Positions 33,833-43,652 of a DNA stretch of 50,430 bases are shown here, in pieces. Under the pieces are notes generated by a model. That model saw only the letters and a list, made by a program, of their open reading frames with translations, ran no database searches and was not told the origin of the DNA. The stretch spans positions 1 to 50,430 of the forward strand of contig JAKOZZ010000273.1 of the NCBI GenBank assembly GCA_029779755.1. The letters are read 5' to 3'. A program made the position numbers and the translations under genes. The stretch is from Pseudomonadota bacterium. Its GTDB lineage: Bacteria > Pseudomonadota > Gammaproteobacteria > Burkholderiales > Burkholderiaceae_E. The stretch's first letter is position 1, and the number at the start of each line of letters is the position of its first letter.

Positions 33833-35050
33833 ATGTCGTTTCAACAAGGCCTCAGCGGACTGAACGCGGCGGCACGCAACCTGGACGTGATCGGCAACAA
33901 CGTCGCGAACGCCAACACGGTGGGGGCCAAGATGGCGCGCGCCGAGTTCGCCGACATCTATGCCAGCTCGCTGTCCGGTGGCGGCAACAACGCGATCGGC
34001 ATCGGCGTGCAGGTCGCCACGATCGCGCAGCAGTTCACCCAGGGCGACATCTCGACGACCAACAACCCGCTGGACGTCGCCATCAACGGCGCCGGGTTCT
34101 TCCCGCTGTCCGACAACGGCGCGCCCGTCTACACGCGCAACGGCCAGTTCAAGGTCGACGCCGACGGCTACATCGTGAGCACCCAGGGCCTCAAGCTGCA
34201 GGGGTTCATGGCCGATTCCAACGGCCAGGTCGGCGGGGTCACCACCGACCTGCGGCTGAACGTCGACGGCGTGGCGCCGCAGGCCACGTCCGAGCTGGCG
34301 CTGCGCCTGAACGTCGATGCCCGCGCGACGGTGCCGACGCTGGCCTTCGACGCCACCGACACGTCGACCTATTCGGGCGTGACCACCACCAAGGTGTTCT
34401 CGCCGCAGGGCGTGGAGCACACGCTGGCCATGTACTTCCGCAAGGCGGCCGACAACCAGTGGGAGGTGCACGCCGCGCTGGACGGCACGATGTTCGCATC
34501 CAACCCGGTGTCGACGCTGGACTTCGACGCCGCGACCGGCCGGCTGCCCAGCACCTTCCTGCCGTTCACCCAGACCGTGGACGTGCCGGCCGCTGAGGGC
34601 GGTCCGATCGACGTCGAGATCGACCTCACCGGCCTCACGCAGTTCGGCTCCCCGTTCGCCGTCACCGAGATGACGCAGAACGGCTACGCGCCGGGCGACC
34701 TCGCGGGCTTCTCGATCGCGCCGGACGGCATGCTGATGGCGCGCTACTCCAACGGCCGCACCCTCACGCAGGGGCAGCTGACGCTGGTCAACTTCCGCAA
34801 CCCGCAGGGCCTGGCGCCGGCCGGCGGCAACAACTGGACGGCCACCTCGGTGTCGGGCGAGGCCCTGACGCCGCAGGCGCCGGGCACCGGCAACCTGGGG
34901 GTGCTGCAGTCGGGTGCGCTGGAGCAGTCGAACGTGGACCTCACCGGCGAGCTGGTGAACATGATCACCGCGCAGCGCATCTACCAGGCCAACGCGCAGA
35001 CGATCAAGGCCCAGGACCAGCTGCTGCAGACGATCACCAACCTGCGCTGA
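33833..35050 (+). CDS. flgE: Flagellar hook protein FlgE
   Basis: FlgE polymerises into the hook. The 405-residue product has the N-terminal rod/hook motif (LNAAARNLDVIGNNVANANT), the central FlgE D2 region and the C-terminal motif (NVDLTGELVNMITAQRIYQA). The ribosome site is CAGGAG. Length is typical of a short hook protein. It follows flgD after 40 nt. Confidence 0.97.
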   Translation: MSFQQGLSGLNAAARNLDVIGNNVANANTVGAKMARAEFADIYASSLSGGGNNAIGIGVQVATIAQQFTQGDISTTNNPLDVAINGAGFFPLSDNGAPVYTRNGQFKVDADGYIVSTQGLKLQGFMADSNGQVGGVTTDLRLNVDGVAPQATSELALRLNVDARATVPTLAFDATDTSTYSGVTTTKVFSPQGVEHTLAMYFRKAADNQWEVHAALDGTMFASNPVSTLDFDAATGRLPSTFLPFTQTVDVPAAEGGPIDVEIDLTGLTQFGSPFAVTEMTQNGYAPGDLAGFSIAPDGMLMARYSNGRTLTQGQLTLVNFRNPQGLAPAGGNNWTATSVSGEALTPQAPGTGNLGVLQSGALEQSNVDLTGELVNMITAQRIYQANAQTIKAQDQLLQTITNLR

Positions 35051-35102
35051 CGAAGCGCTGACCGGGGCCGTCTGAGACGGACCCGGACGAGGAGGACGGG
35101 CG

Positions 35103-35840
35103 ATGGACCGCATGATCTATCTGGCGATGAACGGCGCGAAGGCGCTGATGCAGCGTCAGGATGCGTTGTCGAACAACCTGGCGAACGCCAACACCGACGG
35201 CTTCCGGGCCGACCTGATGGCGTTCCGCTCGGTGCCGGTGCGCGCCGAGGACACGGCCACCACCCGGGTGTTCGCGCTCGAGGCGACGGCCGGCTTCAAC
35301 GATCAGGCCGGGCCGATCCGCAAGACCGACAACCCGCTGGACGTCGCGATCCGCGGCGAGGGCTGGTTCGCGGTGCAGACGCCCGACGGCAACGAGGCCT
35401 ACACGCGCAACGGCTCGTTCACGCTCGGCCCGGAGGGGGCGCTGCTCACCCAGACCGGCCTGCCGGTGCTGGGCGACGGCGGCCCGCTGGTGATCCCGCC
35501 GAACTCGGACGTGGTGATCGGCAGCGACGGCACGATCAGCGCCAAGACCGGCAACCAGCCGCCGCAGCAGGTCGGGCGGCTGAAGCTGGTCAACGCCCAG
35601 CCGGGCGAGATGACCAAGGGCGCCGACGGGCTGATGCGCATGAAGAACGGCGACCCCGCGCAGGACGACCCGAACGTGCGCGTCGTCGACGGTGCGATCG
35701 AGGGCAGCAACGTGAACGTCGTCGAGTCGATGGTCGGGATGATCGCGCTGGCCCGCCAGTTCGAGATGCAGATGAAGCTGCTGCAGACCGCAGAGAGCAA
35801 CGAGCAGCGCGCCGCGCAGCTGCTGTCGATGAACGCGTGA
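35103..35840 (+). CDS. flgF: Proximal rod protein FlgF
   Basis: FlgF is a rod subunit between the proximal and distal rod. The 245-residue product begins [20 protein letters not shown], the typical FlgF opening. It has [17 protein letters not shown] and ends with the conserved [20 protein letters not shown] helix. The ribosome site is GAGGA. It lies 16 nt before flgG. Confidence 0.97.
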   Translation: MDRMIYLAMNGAKALMQRQDALSNNLANANTDGFRADLMAFRSVPVRAEDTATTRVFALEATAGFNDQAGPIRKTDNPLDVAIRGEGWFAVQTPDGNEAYTRNGSFTLGPEGALLTQTGLPVLGDGGPLVIPPNSDVVIGSDGTISAKTGNQPPQQVGRLKLVNAQPGEMTKGADGLMRMKNGDPAQDDPNVRVVDGAIEGSNVNVVESMVGMIALARQFEMQMKLLQTAESNEQRAAQLLSMNA

Positions 35841-35856
35841 CGGAAAGGAATCCACG

Positions 35857-36639
35857 ATGATCCGGTCGCTTTGGATCGCCAAGACGGGGCTCGACGCCCA
35901 GCAGACCCAGCTGGACACGATCGCGCACAACCTCGCCAACGTGGGCACGAACGGCTACAAGCGTTCGCACGCCGTGTTCGAGGACCTGCTTTACCAGAAC
36001 CTGCGCCAGGCCGGCGGCCAGGCCACCCAGCAGAACCAGCTGCCGACCGGGCTGCAGCTCGGCGTCGGCGTGCGGCCGGTGGCCACCGCGCGCGTGTTCG
36101 CGCAGGGCAACCTGCAGCAGACGGGCAACAACCTCGACGTCGCGGTCAGCGGCAACGGGTTCTTCCAGATCCAGATGCCCGACGGCACGGTCGGCTACAC
36201 CCGCGACGGCTCGTTCCGGGTCGACGCGCAGGGCCAGCTCGTGACGTCCAACGGCATGCCGATGGCGCCGCCGGTGACGATCCCCGGCAACGCGACGTCG
36301 GTCACGATCGGCGGCGACGGCGTGGTGTCGATCACCACCCAGGGCAGCACGGCGGTCACCCAGGTCGGGCAGATCCAGCTGGCCACGTTCGTGAACCCGG
36401 CCGGCCTCGATCCGCGCGGGCAGAACCTGTTCTTCGAGACCCCCGCGTCGGGCACGGCGACGGTGGGCGCGCCGGGGCTGAACGGCACCGGCGTGCTCAA
36501 GCAGGGCTTCGTCGAGACGTCCAACGTCAACGTCGTCGAGGAGCTGGTCTCGATGATCCAGGCGCAGCGTGCGTACGAGATCAATTCGAAGGCCATCCAG
36601 ACGTCCGACCAGATGCTGCAGAAGCTGTCGCAGCTGTGA
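35857..36639 (+). CDS. flgG: Distal rod protein FlgG
   Basis: FlgG forms the distal rod. The 260-residue product begins [20 protein letters not shown], includes [20 protein letters not shown] with the distal-rod extension, and ends [20 protein letters not shown]. This is one of the best-conserved genes of the cluster and has the family length of about 260 residues. Confidence 0.98.
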   Translation: MIRSLWIAKTGLDAQQTQLDTIAHNLANVGTNGYKRSHAVFEDLLYQNLRQAGGQATQQNQLPTGLQLGVGVRPVATARVFAQGNLQQTGNNLDVAVSGNGFFQIQMPDGTVGYTRDGSFRVDAQGQLVTSNGMPMAPPVTIPGNATSVTIGGDGVVSITTQGSTAVTQVGQIQLATFVNPAGLDPRGQNLFFETPASGTATVGAPGLNGTGVLKQGFVETSNVNVVEELVSMIQAQRAYEINSKAIQTSDQMLQKLSQL

Positions 36640-36650
36640 AGTGCCCCGAC

Positions 36651-37382
36651 ATGAAGTCACACCGACACGACCTCCTGCGCGCCGCACGGCGCATGCTGTG
36701 CGCGCTGGCCGCCGGCACGGCGCTGGCCGGCTGCATGCTCACGACCCCCAAGGTGGACGTGCGCGAGCCGACCACGGTCCGGCCGCCGCTGGCCGGCGGC
36801 GCCGCCTACGCGGCACAGGCGCCCGTCGCCTCCGACGGCTCGATCTTCCAGGTCGCCAGCTTCCGCGGTCTGTTCGAGGACCGCCGGGCGCGTCTCGTGG
36901 GCGACATCATGACGATCCAGATCCAGGAGAAGACGTCGGCCAAGCAGAGCTCGAACAGCTCGGTCGACCGGGCCGGAACGTCCGAAGCCAAGGTCAGCGC
37001 GCTGCCGTTCCTGAAGCCGGCCACCGCGGCGAAGGTCGGCGAGCGCCTGGGCATGGGCGCCGAGACGAACAACACGTTCGAAGGCAAGGGCGCGACCGGC
37101 AGCGACAACGAGTTCACCGGAACGATCACGGTCACCGTGATCGAGGTGCTGGCCAACGGCAACCTGATGGTGGCCGGCGAGAAGCAGGTCGGCATCAACC
37201 AGAACGTCGAGACCCTGCGGTTCTCGGGCGTCGTGAACCCGGCCAGCGTGCTGCCCGGCAATGTCGTGAACTCGACCCAGGTCGCCGACGCGCGGCTCGA
37301 GGTGCGCGGCCAGGGCGACATCGGGCGGGCGCAGACCGCCGGTTGGCTGACCCGCTTCTTCCTCAGCTTCCTGCCGATCTGA
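36651..37382 (+). CDS. flgH: L-ring lipoprotein FlgH
   Basis: FlgH builds the outer-membrane L-ring. The 243-residue product starts with a lipoprotein signal ending in a lipobox LAGC (Cys at about residue 28). It contains DIMTIQIQEKTSAKQSSNSS and GEKQVGINQNVETLRFSGVV, and ends with RFFLSFLPI. ATG 36651 is chosen because it directly precedes the signal peptide, 11 nt after flgG. Confidence 0.97.
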   Translation: MKSHRHDLLRAARRMLCALAAGTALAGCMLTTPKVDVREPTTVRPPLAGGAAYAAQAPVASDGSIFQVASFRGLFEDRRARLVGDIMTIQIQEKTSAKQSSNSSVDRAGTSEAKVSALPFLKPATAAKVGERLGMGAETNNTFEGKGATGSDNEFTGTITVTVIEVLANGNLMVAGEKQVGINQNVETLRFSGVVNPASVLPGNVVNSTQVADARLEVRGQGDIGRAQTAGWLTRFFLSFLPI

Positions 37383-37384
37383 CC

Positions 37385-38524
37385 ATGATGCGCACGTACA
37401 CGATCCTCCGACCGCTCGCCCGCGTGGCGACCGTGCTGCTCGTCGCGCTGGCCTGCGTGCCGGCCCAGGCCGAGCGCATCAAGGAACTCGCCTCCGTCCA
37501 GGGCGTGCGGCAGAACCAGCTGATCGGCTACGGCCTGGTCGTGGGGCTGGATGGCAGCGGCGACCAGACGACACAGGCGCCGTTCACCGCGCAGAGCGTG
37601 CAGTCGATGCTGTCGCAGCTGGGCATCCAGCTGCCGCCCGGCGTGACGCCGCAGCTGCGCAACTCGGCCGCGGTGATGGTCACCACCCAGCTGCCGGCCT
37701 ATGCGCAGCCGGGGCAGCAGATCGACGTGACGGTCTCGTCGCTGGGCAACGCCAAGAGCCTGCGCGGCGGCACGCTGCTGCTGACGCCGCTGCGCGGCGC
37801 CGACGGCCAGATCTACGCGATGGCGCAGGGCAATCTCGTCGTCGGGGGCGCCGGGGCGGCCGCCGGCGGCAGCAAGGTCCAGATCAACCATCTGAGCGCC
37901 GGCCGGGTGCCGGGCGGCGCCACCGTCGAGCGCTCGGTGCCGAACCCGGCCCTGAACGGCGATGCGATCCGGCTGGAACTCACCCGCACCGACTTCTCGC
38001 TCGTGCGCCAGGTGGCCGAGGCGATCAACCGCCAGATGCCGGCGGCCGCCGGCACCCCGGTCACCGCCCAGGCGCTCGACGCGCGGGTGATCCGCGTGCA
38101 GCTTCCCATCGATCCGGCGGCCCGCGTGGCGTTCATGGCCGACCTCGAGAACATCGAGGTGTCGCCCGCGCAGCCGGTGCCGAAGGTGATCGTGAATGCG
38201 CGGACCGGCTCGGTCGTGATGAACCAGACGGTGGCGCTGCAGCCTTCGGCGGTGGCCCACGGCAACCTGTCCGTGACGATCTCCTCGACGCCGGTGGTCT
38301 CTCAGCCGGGGCCGTTCTCTCAAGGAACGACGCAGGTTGCCGAAAAGACGGATATCCAGATCAAGCAGGACGGTGGGGCCATCATGCAGTTGCAGGCCTC
38401 GGCGAAGCTCGCCGACGTGGTGAAGGCGCTCAATGCGCTGGGCGCGACCGCGCAGGATCTGATCGCGATCCTGCAGGCGCTGAAGGCGTCCGGCAGCCTC
38501 AAGGCCGATCTCGAGATCATCTGA
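37385..38524 (+). CDS. flgI: P-ring protein FlgI
   Basis: FlgI builds the periplasmic P-ring in the peptidoglycan layer. The 379-residue product has a signal peptide cleaved near ACVPAQA, then ERIKELASVQGVRQNQLIGY, the FlgI hallmark. A C-terminal block LADVVKALNALGATAQDLIA closes it. ATG 37385 and the adjacent ATG 37388 are equally possible. It starts 2 nt after flgH. Confidence 0.98.
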   Translation: MMRTYTILRPLARVATVLLVALACVPAQAERIKELASVQGVRQNQLIGYGLVVGLDGSGDQTTQAPFTAQSVQSMLSQLGIQLPPGVTPQLRNSAAVMVTTQLPAYAQPGQQIDVTVSSLGNAKSLRGGTLLLTPLRGADGQIYAMAQGNLVVGGAGAAAGGSKVQINHLSAGRVPGGATVERSVPNPALNGDAIRLELTRTDFSLVRQVAEAINRQMPAAAGTPVTAQALDARVIRVQLPIDPAARVAFMADLENIEVSPAQPVPKVIVNARTGSVVMNQTVALQPSAVAHGNLSVTISSTPVVSQPGPFSQGTTQVAEKTDIQIKQDGGAIMQLQASAKLADVVKALNALGATAQDLIAILQALKASGSLKADLEII

Positions 38525-38537
38525 CGGCAGGCCGCGC

Positions 38538-39527
38538 ATGGCAACGAACCCGCTCATCGCAAGCACCCCGGTCAACGGGCTGGCGGCCGACGCCCGGTCG
38601 CTGGACGCGTTGCGCACGCAGGCCGGCACGGACCCGCAGAAGGCGATCCGGCAGGCGGCCAGCCAGTTCGAGGCCCTGTTCATGCGTCAGCTGCTCAAGA
38701 GCATGCGTGACGCGATCCCCAAGAGCGGCATGTGGGACGGGCCGGCGCAGTCGATGTACACCGACATGTTCGACCAGCAGCTGGCCCAGACGATGTCGGG
38801 CCGTGCCGGCGGGCTGGGCGAGGTGATCGCACGCCAGCTGTCGCGCAACGTCCAGGGCGGGCTGCCCGAGGGCGCGGCGGGCGGCGCCGCGGCGGGTGTC
38901 CAGAGCGGGGCGGCCGCCGGCCGCACGGCGGCGACCGGCTGGCGGTCCACGTTGGCGATGGCCGCGGGGGCGGGCGATGCTGTCGCCCGGCGCGCGGTCG
39001 GCACGCGCGCGACCGAGGCACCCTCGGCCATGCCCGACCTGAAGAACCTGTCGCCCAACCAGGCGGACTTCGTCCGCCGCATGTGGCCGCAGGCGATGCT
39101 CGCCGAGCAGAGCACCGGTGTGCCCGCGGCGTTCGTCGTTGGTCAGGCGGCGCTCGAGTCGGGCTGGGGCCGCAGCGAGATCCGCAATGCGGACGGCAGC
39201 AGCAGCCACAACCTGTTCGGCATCAAGGCGGGCCGCAACTGGCGCGGTCCGGTCGCCGAGGCGGTCACCACCGAATACGTCGACGGCAAGCCGCGCAAGC
39301 AGGTCGAGCGCTTCCGCGCCTACGGCTCGTATGCCGAGGCGTTCCAGGACTGGGCGGGGCTGATGGCGTCCAACCCGCGCTACCGGGGCGTGCTGAATGC
39401 CGGATCCTCGGTCGAAGGCTTCGCCGCGGGCATGCAGCGTGCCGGCTACGCCACCGATCCGGCCTACGGCGCGAAGCTGGAGAAAACCATCAACCGGGCG
39501 CTGATGCTCAAGCGTCTGGTGACCTGA
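38538..39527 (+). CDS. flgJ: Rod-cap peptidoglycan hydrolase FlgJ
   Basis: FlgJ caps the rod and cuts peptidoglycan so the rod can pass. The 329-residue product has the N-terminal rod-binding domain (QFEALFMRQLLKSMRDAIPK, about 45-65), a Gly/Ala-rich linker (about 110-160) and a C-terminal GH73-type hydrolase domain. The likely catalytic Glu207 lies in QAALESGWG, followed by HNLFGIKAGRNW. This two-domain form is typical of beta/gammaproteobacteria. Confidence 0.97.
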   Translation: MATNPLIASTPVNGLAADARSLDALRTQAGTDPQKAIRQAASQFEALFMRQLLKSMRDAIPKSGMWDGPAQSMYTDMFDQQLAQTMSGRAGGLGEVIARQLSRNVQGGLPEGAAGGAAAGVQSGAAAGRTAATGWRSTLAMAAGAGDAVARRAVGTRATEAPSAMPDLKNLSPNQADFVRRMWPQAMLAEQSTGVPAAFVVGQAALESGWGRSEIRNADGSSSHNLFGIKAGRNWRGPVAEAVTTEYVDGKPRKQVERFRAYGSYAEAFQDWAGLMASNPRYRGVLNAGSSVEGFAAGMQRAGYATDPAYGAKLEKTINRALMLKRLVT

Positions 39528-39540
39528 GAAGGAGTCGGCG

Positions 39541-41427
39541 ATGTCGCTCGGAGGGCTGTTCGGAGTCGGAACCTCGGCATTGAATGCCGCGTACATGCAG
39601 TTGCAGACGACCGGGCACAACATCGCCAATGTCAACACGCCCGGCTACAGCCGCCAGGAGGTGGTGCTCGGCTCGGCCGGCGCCAACGGCACCGGGGCCG
39701 GCTTCATCGGGCGCGGCGTGGAGGTGGCGACCGTCAAGCGGCGCTACGACCAGTTCCTGAACGCCGAAGTGACCGCCACCACGGCGGCGGCGGCGGGCGA
39801 CAAGACCCGCGCCACGCAGCTCGCGCGTCTGGACGACATGCTCGCCAACACCGACGTCGGCATCGGCGCGGCGCTCGACGACCTGACGGCCTCGTTCGCC
39901 GACGTGGTGAACCGTCCGTTCGATGCCTCGGCGCGCAACGTCGTGCAGCGGCGCGTGGAGACGGTGGTCGAACGCATCGGCTCGGTGTCGGCCGGCCTCG
40001 ACAACATGCTCGAGGACGTCGACCAGCGGCTGCAGCAGGCGGTCGAGACCACCAACAACCAGCTGCGCACGCTGGCCGATCTCAACAACCTGATCGCCAA
40101 GGCCTCCGGGTCGGGGCAGACGCCCAACGACCTGCTCGACCGACGCGACGCGCTGGTCGAGGAGATCAGCGGCACGATCCAGGCGTCGGCCTTCCACTAT
40201 CCGGACGGCACGGTGAGCCTGTTCGCCGCGTCCGGGCAGGCGCTGCTGGTGGGCGGCGCGGTCGCCGACCTGTCGCTGTCGCCGAGCCCGGACGACGCGT
40301 CCAAGCTGCGTCTGGTCGTGACCACGAACGGGCGCGACGTGCCGATGCGCACCGAGATGCTCGGCGGCGGCACGATCGGCGGGCTGCTGAAGTTCCGCGA
40401 CGAGGATCTCGACGCCGCGCGCTTCCGGCTCGGTCAGCTGGCCGCCTCGGTGGCCTGGACCTACAACCGCCAGCAGTCGCTCGGTCGCGACGCCAACGGC
40501 CAGGTGGGCGAGCCGATGTTCGGTTTCGCGCAGCCGCGCGTCACCGAGAACTCGGGCAACGTCGGCGACGCCGAGTTCAGTGCCGCCATCACCGACGGCA
40601 CGGTGCTCGCCGCCAGCGACTACCAGATCACGTTCAACGGCAGCGCGTACCTCGTCAAGCGGCTGAGCGACGACACCGAGACCACGGTGTCGAGCTGGCC
40701 CGCGACGATCGACGGCCTCACGCTCGACCTGACGTCGGGCACCGCGCAGGCCGGCGACCGCTTCCTGGTGCGCGCCGCCAGCGAGTACGCACGGCACTTC
40801 ACCACCGAGCTCGCCTCGGGGCAGCGCCTGGCCACCGGCTACGCGGTGACCACCACCCAGGGCGCGACGAATGCCGGCGACGTGAGCGTGCGCAAGTTCG
40901 CCGTGGAGTCCAACGACACGAACCTGACCGCGCCGGTGACGATCACCTTCGACGGCGCTGGCAACTTCTCCGTCAGCGGCACCGGCACCGGCAACCCGAC
41001 CGGCCTGGCCTACACCGCCGGCATGACGATCTCCTACAACGGCTGGTCGATGGAGCTGCGCGGCGTGCCCGCCGCGGGCGACACGATCCAGGTGGTGCCC
41101 ACGCCCGACCCGGCGGTCGACAACCGCAATGCGCGCGCGCTGCTCGAGCTGGCCGACAAGCCGCTGGTCGACGGCTACTCCTACAACTCGGCGTTCTCGC
41201 AGCTGCTCTCCGACATCGGCGTGCGCACCCAGGCCGCGCAGGCGTCCGCCTCGCTGTCCGAGCAGGTGCTCGCCGACGCGCGTTCCGCGCGGGCCGAGGT
41301 GTCGGGCGTGAACCTCGACGAGGAGGCCGCGCGCCTGCTGCAGTACCAGCAGGCCTACCAGGCGGCCGCAAAACTGATGGCCACGGCCCAGTCGATGTTC
41401 GACACCGTGATGCAGATGAGCAACTGA
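39541..41427 (+). CDS. flgK: Hook-filament junction protein FlgK (HAP1)
   Basis: FlgK is the first junction protein between hook and filament and is exported with the chaperone FlgN. The 628-residue product has the N-terminal D0 motif (LNAAYMQLQTTGHNIANVNT then PGYSRQEV). It ends with SGVNLDEEAARLLQYQQAYQ and AAKLMATAQSMFDTVM. The ribosome site is GAAGGAG, 13 nt after flgJ. Confidence 0.97.
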   Translation: MSLGGLFGVGTSALNAAYMQLQTTGHNIANVNTPGYSRQEVVLGSAGANGTGAGFIGRGVEVATVKRRYDQFLNAEVTATTAAAAGDKTRATQLARLDDMLANTDVGIGAALDDLTASFADVVNRPFDASARNVVQRRVETVVERIGSVSAGLDNMLEDVDQRLQQAVETTNNQLRTLADLNNLIAKASGSGQTPNDLLDRRDALVEEISGTIQASAFHYPDGTVSLFAASGQALLVGGAVADLSLSPSPDDASKLRLVVTTNGRDVPMRTEMLGGGTIGGLLKFRDEDLDAARFRLGQLAASVAWTYNRQQSLGRDANGQVGEPMFGFAQPRVTENSGNVGDAEFSAAITDGTVLAASDYQITFNGSAYLVKRLSDDTETTVSSWPATIDGLTLDLTSGTAQAGDRFLVRAASEYARHFTTELASGQRLATGYAVTTTQGATNAGDVSVRKFAVESNDTNLTAPVTITFDGAGNFSVSGTGTGNPTGLAYTAGMTISYNGWSMELRGVPAAGDTIQVVPTPDPAVDNRNARALLELADKPLVDGYSYNSAFSQLLSDIGVRTQAAQASASLSEQVLADARSARAEVSGVNLDEEAARLLQYQQAYQAAAKLMATAQSMFDTVMQMSN

Positions 41428-41455
41428 CCGATGACCCACCGCGGGGACTGATGCG

Positions 41456-42367
41456 ATGCGCGTGACCACCCAGCTCGCCTACGAGCGTGCGATCGATGCG
41501 ATGAACGACCGCCAGGCGCGCCTGGTCCGGTCGCAGGAGGAGCTGGCCACCGGCAAGAAGCTGCTGTCGCCCTCCGACGATCCGACCGCCGCCGCGGATG
41601 CCGAGCGTACGCGCTCGCAGCTGCGGCGCATCGAGATCCAGCAGCGGATGAACGACTTCGCCACCAACATGCTGGGTCAGGCGGAGTCGACGCTGTCGCG
41701 CGCCACCGACCTGATGCAGTCGCTGCGCGAGGGCTTCGTGCAGGCCGGCAACGGCTCGCTGTCGCCCACCGACCGCGGCCTGCTCGCCCAGCAGTTCCGC
41801 AGCTACCGCGAGGAGCTGTACACGCTGGCCAACCGCCCCGACGGCGCGGGCGGCTACGTGTTCGGCGGGCAGGGCACGCGCACCGAGCCGTTCTCGGTGA
41901 ACGGCACGGTCACCTACGACGCCACCCCCGGCGTGCAGCAGGTCGGCCTGGACCACGACACCCCGACCTCGGTCGACGGCCGCACCGCGTTCATGACGGT
42001 GCCCACGGCGTCGGGCCAGCGCAGCGTGTTCGACATCGTCGACGACGCACTGGCGGTGCTCGAGGACCCGAACGCGTCCAAGCCGACCGTCACCGCGGCC
42101 GTGCAGGCGGCGCTGGGCGGGATCGACACGGCGCTCGACCGGGTGCAGCAGCGCCGCACCGACATCGGCGAGCACCTGAAGGCGCTCGAAGGCCGCACTG
42201 CGCTGAACGAGACCAGCAGCATCGAACTGAGCTCGGAGCTGTCGGATCTCGTCGACCTCGACTTCGCCAAGGCGATCTCCGAGTTCTCGGCGAACCAGAC
42301 GGCGCTGCAGGCGGCGATGAAGACCTATTCCGAGATCTCGAAGATGACCCTCTTCGACTACGTCTGA
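41456..42367 (+). CDS. flgL: Hook-filament junction protein FlgL (HAP3)
   Basis: FlgL is the second junction protein and resembles flagellin at its ends. The 303-residue product begins MRVTTQLAYERAIDAMNDRQ, has the flagellin-like LATGKKLLSPSDDPTAAADA segment and ends with QAAMKTYSEISKMTLFDYV. It closes the flgB-L run, 28 nt after flgK. Confidence 0.97.
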   Translation: MRVTTQLAYERAIDAMNDRQARLVRSQEELATGKKLLSPSDDPTAAADAERTRSQLRRIEIQQRMNDFATNMLGQAESTLSRATDLMQSLREGFVQAGNGSLSPTDRGLLAQQFRSYREELYTLANRPDGAGGYVFGGQGTRTEPFSVNGTVTYDATPGVQQVGLDHDTPTSVDGRTAFMTVPTASGQRSVFDIVDDALAVLEDPNASKPTVTAAVQAALGGIDTALDRVQQRRTDIGEHLKALEGRTALNETSSIELSSELSDLVDLDFAKAISEFSANQTALQAAMKTYSEISKMTLFDYV

Positions 42368-42392
42368 CCCACGGCATCCGACAACAATACAT

Positions 42393-43592
42393 ATGGTCCC
42401 CAATCCAGCCATCGGAAACACCCTGATGGGCTACGAGCCGATCGTCGATCGCGCTCGCAAGGCCATCGCCATGCGCATCACGGCGCGCGGTCGCGCCGGT
42501 GCCGCGGCCGACCTCACCGGCCTGTACAACGACTTCCGCACGATGTGGCCGGAAGGCTCCATCCCGGTGCTGATCCGCAACGAGGGCAACACGCTGCCCT
42601 CCGAGCTCGTCGAGCTCGAGTCCAGCCGTCAGGTGTGGATCGAGGTGCCGGTGGTGCTCGCCGAGTCCGCCGAAGGCGCCGACCTGATCAGCCATCTGCA
42701 CCGGCGCGGGTTCGTGCTGGTGCTGGGCGGGCGGCCGTCGGCGGCGCTGCCGGGCAACCTGCTGCCGTCGTTCCGGATGTCGATCATCGACTTCGCCGAG
42801 GACCGGCGGCTGCGCGACACCGTCGTCGACCGCCAGCGGGCGCACCACCGGACGATTCCCTACGCTCAGGCCGGCGTGAAGAGCATCGCGATGCTCAAGC
42901 GCAGCTTCGACACGGGCGCCGTCGCGTGCATCGGATGGCCGTTCGACGACGCGCTCCAGCACGCCGTGCCCAGCGACTCGAACCCCGACTTCGGTACGAT
43001 CACGCAGCTGCTGTCGATGATCGAGCGCGACGCCGACGCTTCCGATCTCGAGAAGGTGATCCGCCGCGACGCCGCGCTCGCCTACTGGCTGCTGCGCTAC
43101 ATCAACTCCGCGGCGTTCGGGCTCACGGTCGAGATCCAGTCGTTCCGGCACGCGGTGATGATGCTGGGCTACGAGCGGCTCAAGCGCTGGCTGCTGCTGA
43201 TGCTGATGACCGCCAGCAAGGACGCGAACATGCAGCCGGTGATGTTCGCCTCGTTCCGGCGCGGCCTGTTCATGGAGAACCTGGTCGGCGAGGAGAACGA
43301 GGAGACGATGCGCGACGAGGTGTTCATCCTCGGCGTGCTGTCGCTGCTCGACAAGCTGTTCCGCGAGCCGCTGCCGCAACTGCTCGAGAAGCTGTACGTG
43401 CCCGACAGCATCCGCGAGGCGCTGATCGCGCGCACCGGACCGTACGTGCCCTACCTCGGCATCGCCGAGTCGGTGGAGCATCCGCCCGACGCCCAACTGG
43501 CCGACCGGATCGACAACGCGTTCCTGTCCATCGAGCAGTGCAACCGGGCACTGGTCAAGGCGGTGACGGTGCGCGAGGTCGCGGCGGCCTGA
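42393..43592 (+). CDS. EAL/HDOD (YuxH-type) signalling protein with degenerate EAL part
   Basis: The 399-residue protein has an N-terminal region (about 12-185) that follows the EAL fold (EPIVDRARKA, LVLGGRPSAALPGNLLP). It lacks the Glu-Ala-Leu catalytic motif, so c-di-GMP hydrolysis is unlikely. Its C-terminal HDOD domain (about 198-385: ITQLLSMIERDADASDLEKV, AYWLLRYINSAAFGL, HAVMMLGYERLKRWLLLMLM) has no HD metal pair. It sits 25 nt after flgL with no clear Shine-Dalgarno. ATG 42426 (MGYEPIVDR) is an alternative start. A signalling role in motility is inferred from position only. Confidence 0.87.
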   Translation: MVPNPAIGNTLMGYEPIVDRARKAIAMRITARGRAGAAADLTGLYNDFRTMWPEGSIPVLIRNEGNTLPSELVELESSRQVWIEVPVVLAESAEGADLISHLHRRGFVLVLGGRPSAALPGNLLPSFRMSIIDFAEDRRLRDTVVDRQRAHHRTIPYAQAGVKSIAMLKRSFDTGAVACIGWPFDDALQHAVPSDSNPDFGTITQLLSMIERDADASDLEKVIRRDAALAYWLLRYINSAAFGLTVEIQSFRHAVMMLGYERLKRWLLLMLMTASKDANMQPVMFASFRRGLFMENLVGEENEETMRDEVFILGVLSLLDKLFREPLPQLLEKLYVPDSIREALIARTGPYVPYLGIAESVEHPPDAQLADRIDNAFLSIEQCNRALVKAVTVREVAAA

Positions 43593-43639
43593 CGCGGGCC
43601 CGAAGCAGCGCCGAAGCGGCCCCAACGCGCCTGCGGCGT

Positions 43640-43652
43640 TAAAATCGCCGCA
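43640..43652 (+). promoter_or_regulatory. -10 element giving a probable leaderless rpiA mRNA
   Basis: TAAAAT at 43640-43645 (5/6 match to TATAAT) ends exactly seven nt before the A of the rpiA ATG. Transcription would therefore start at the start codon. No ribosome site is present. A -35 is not recognisable. Confidence 0.55.
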
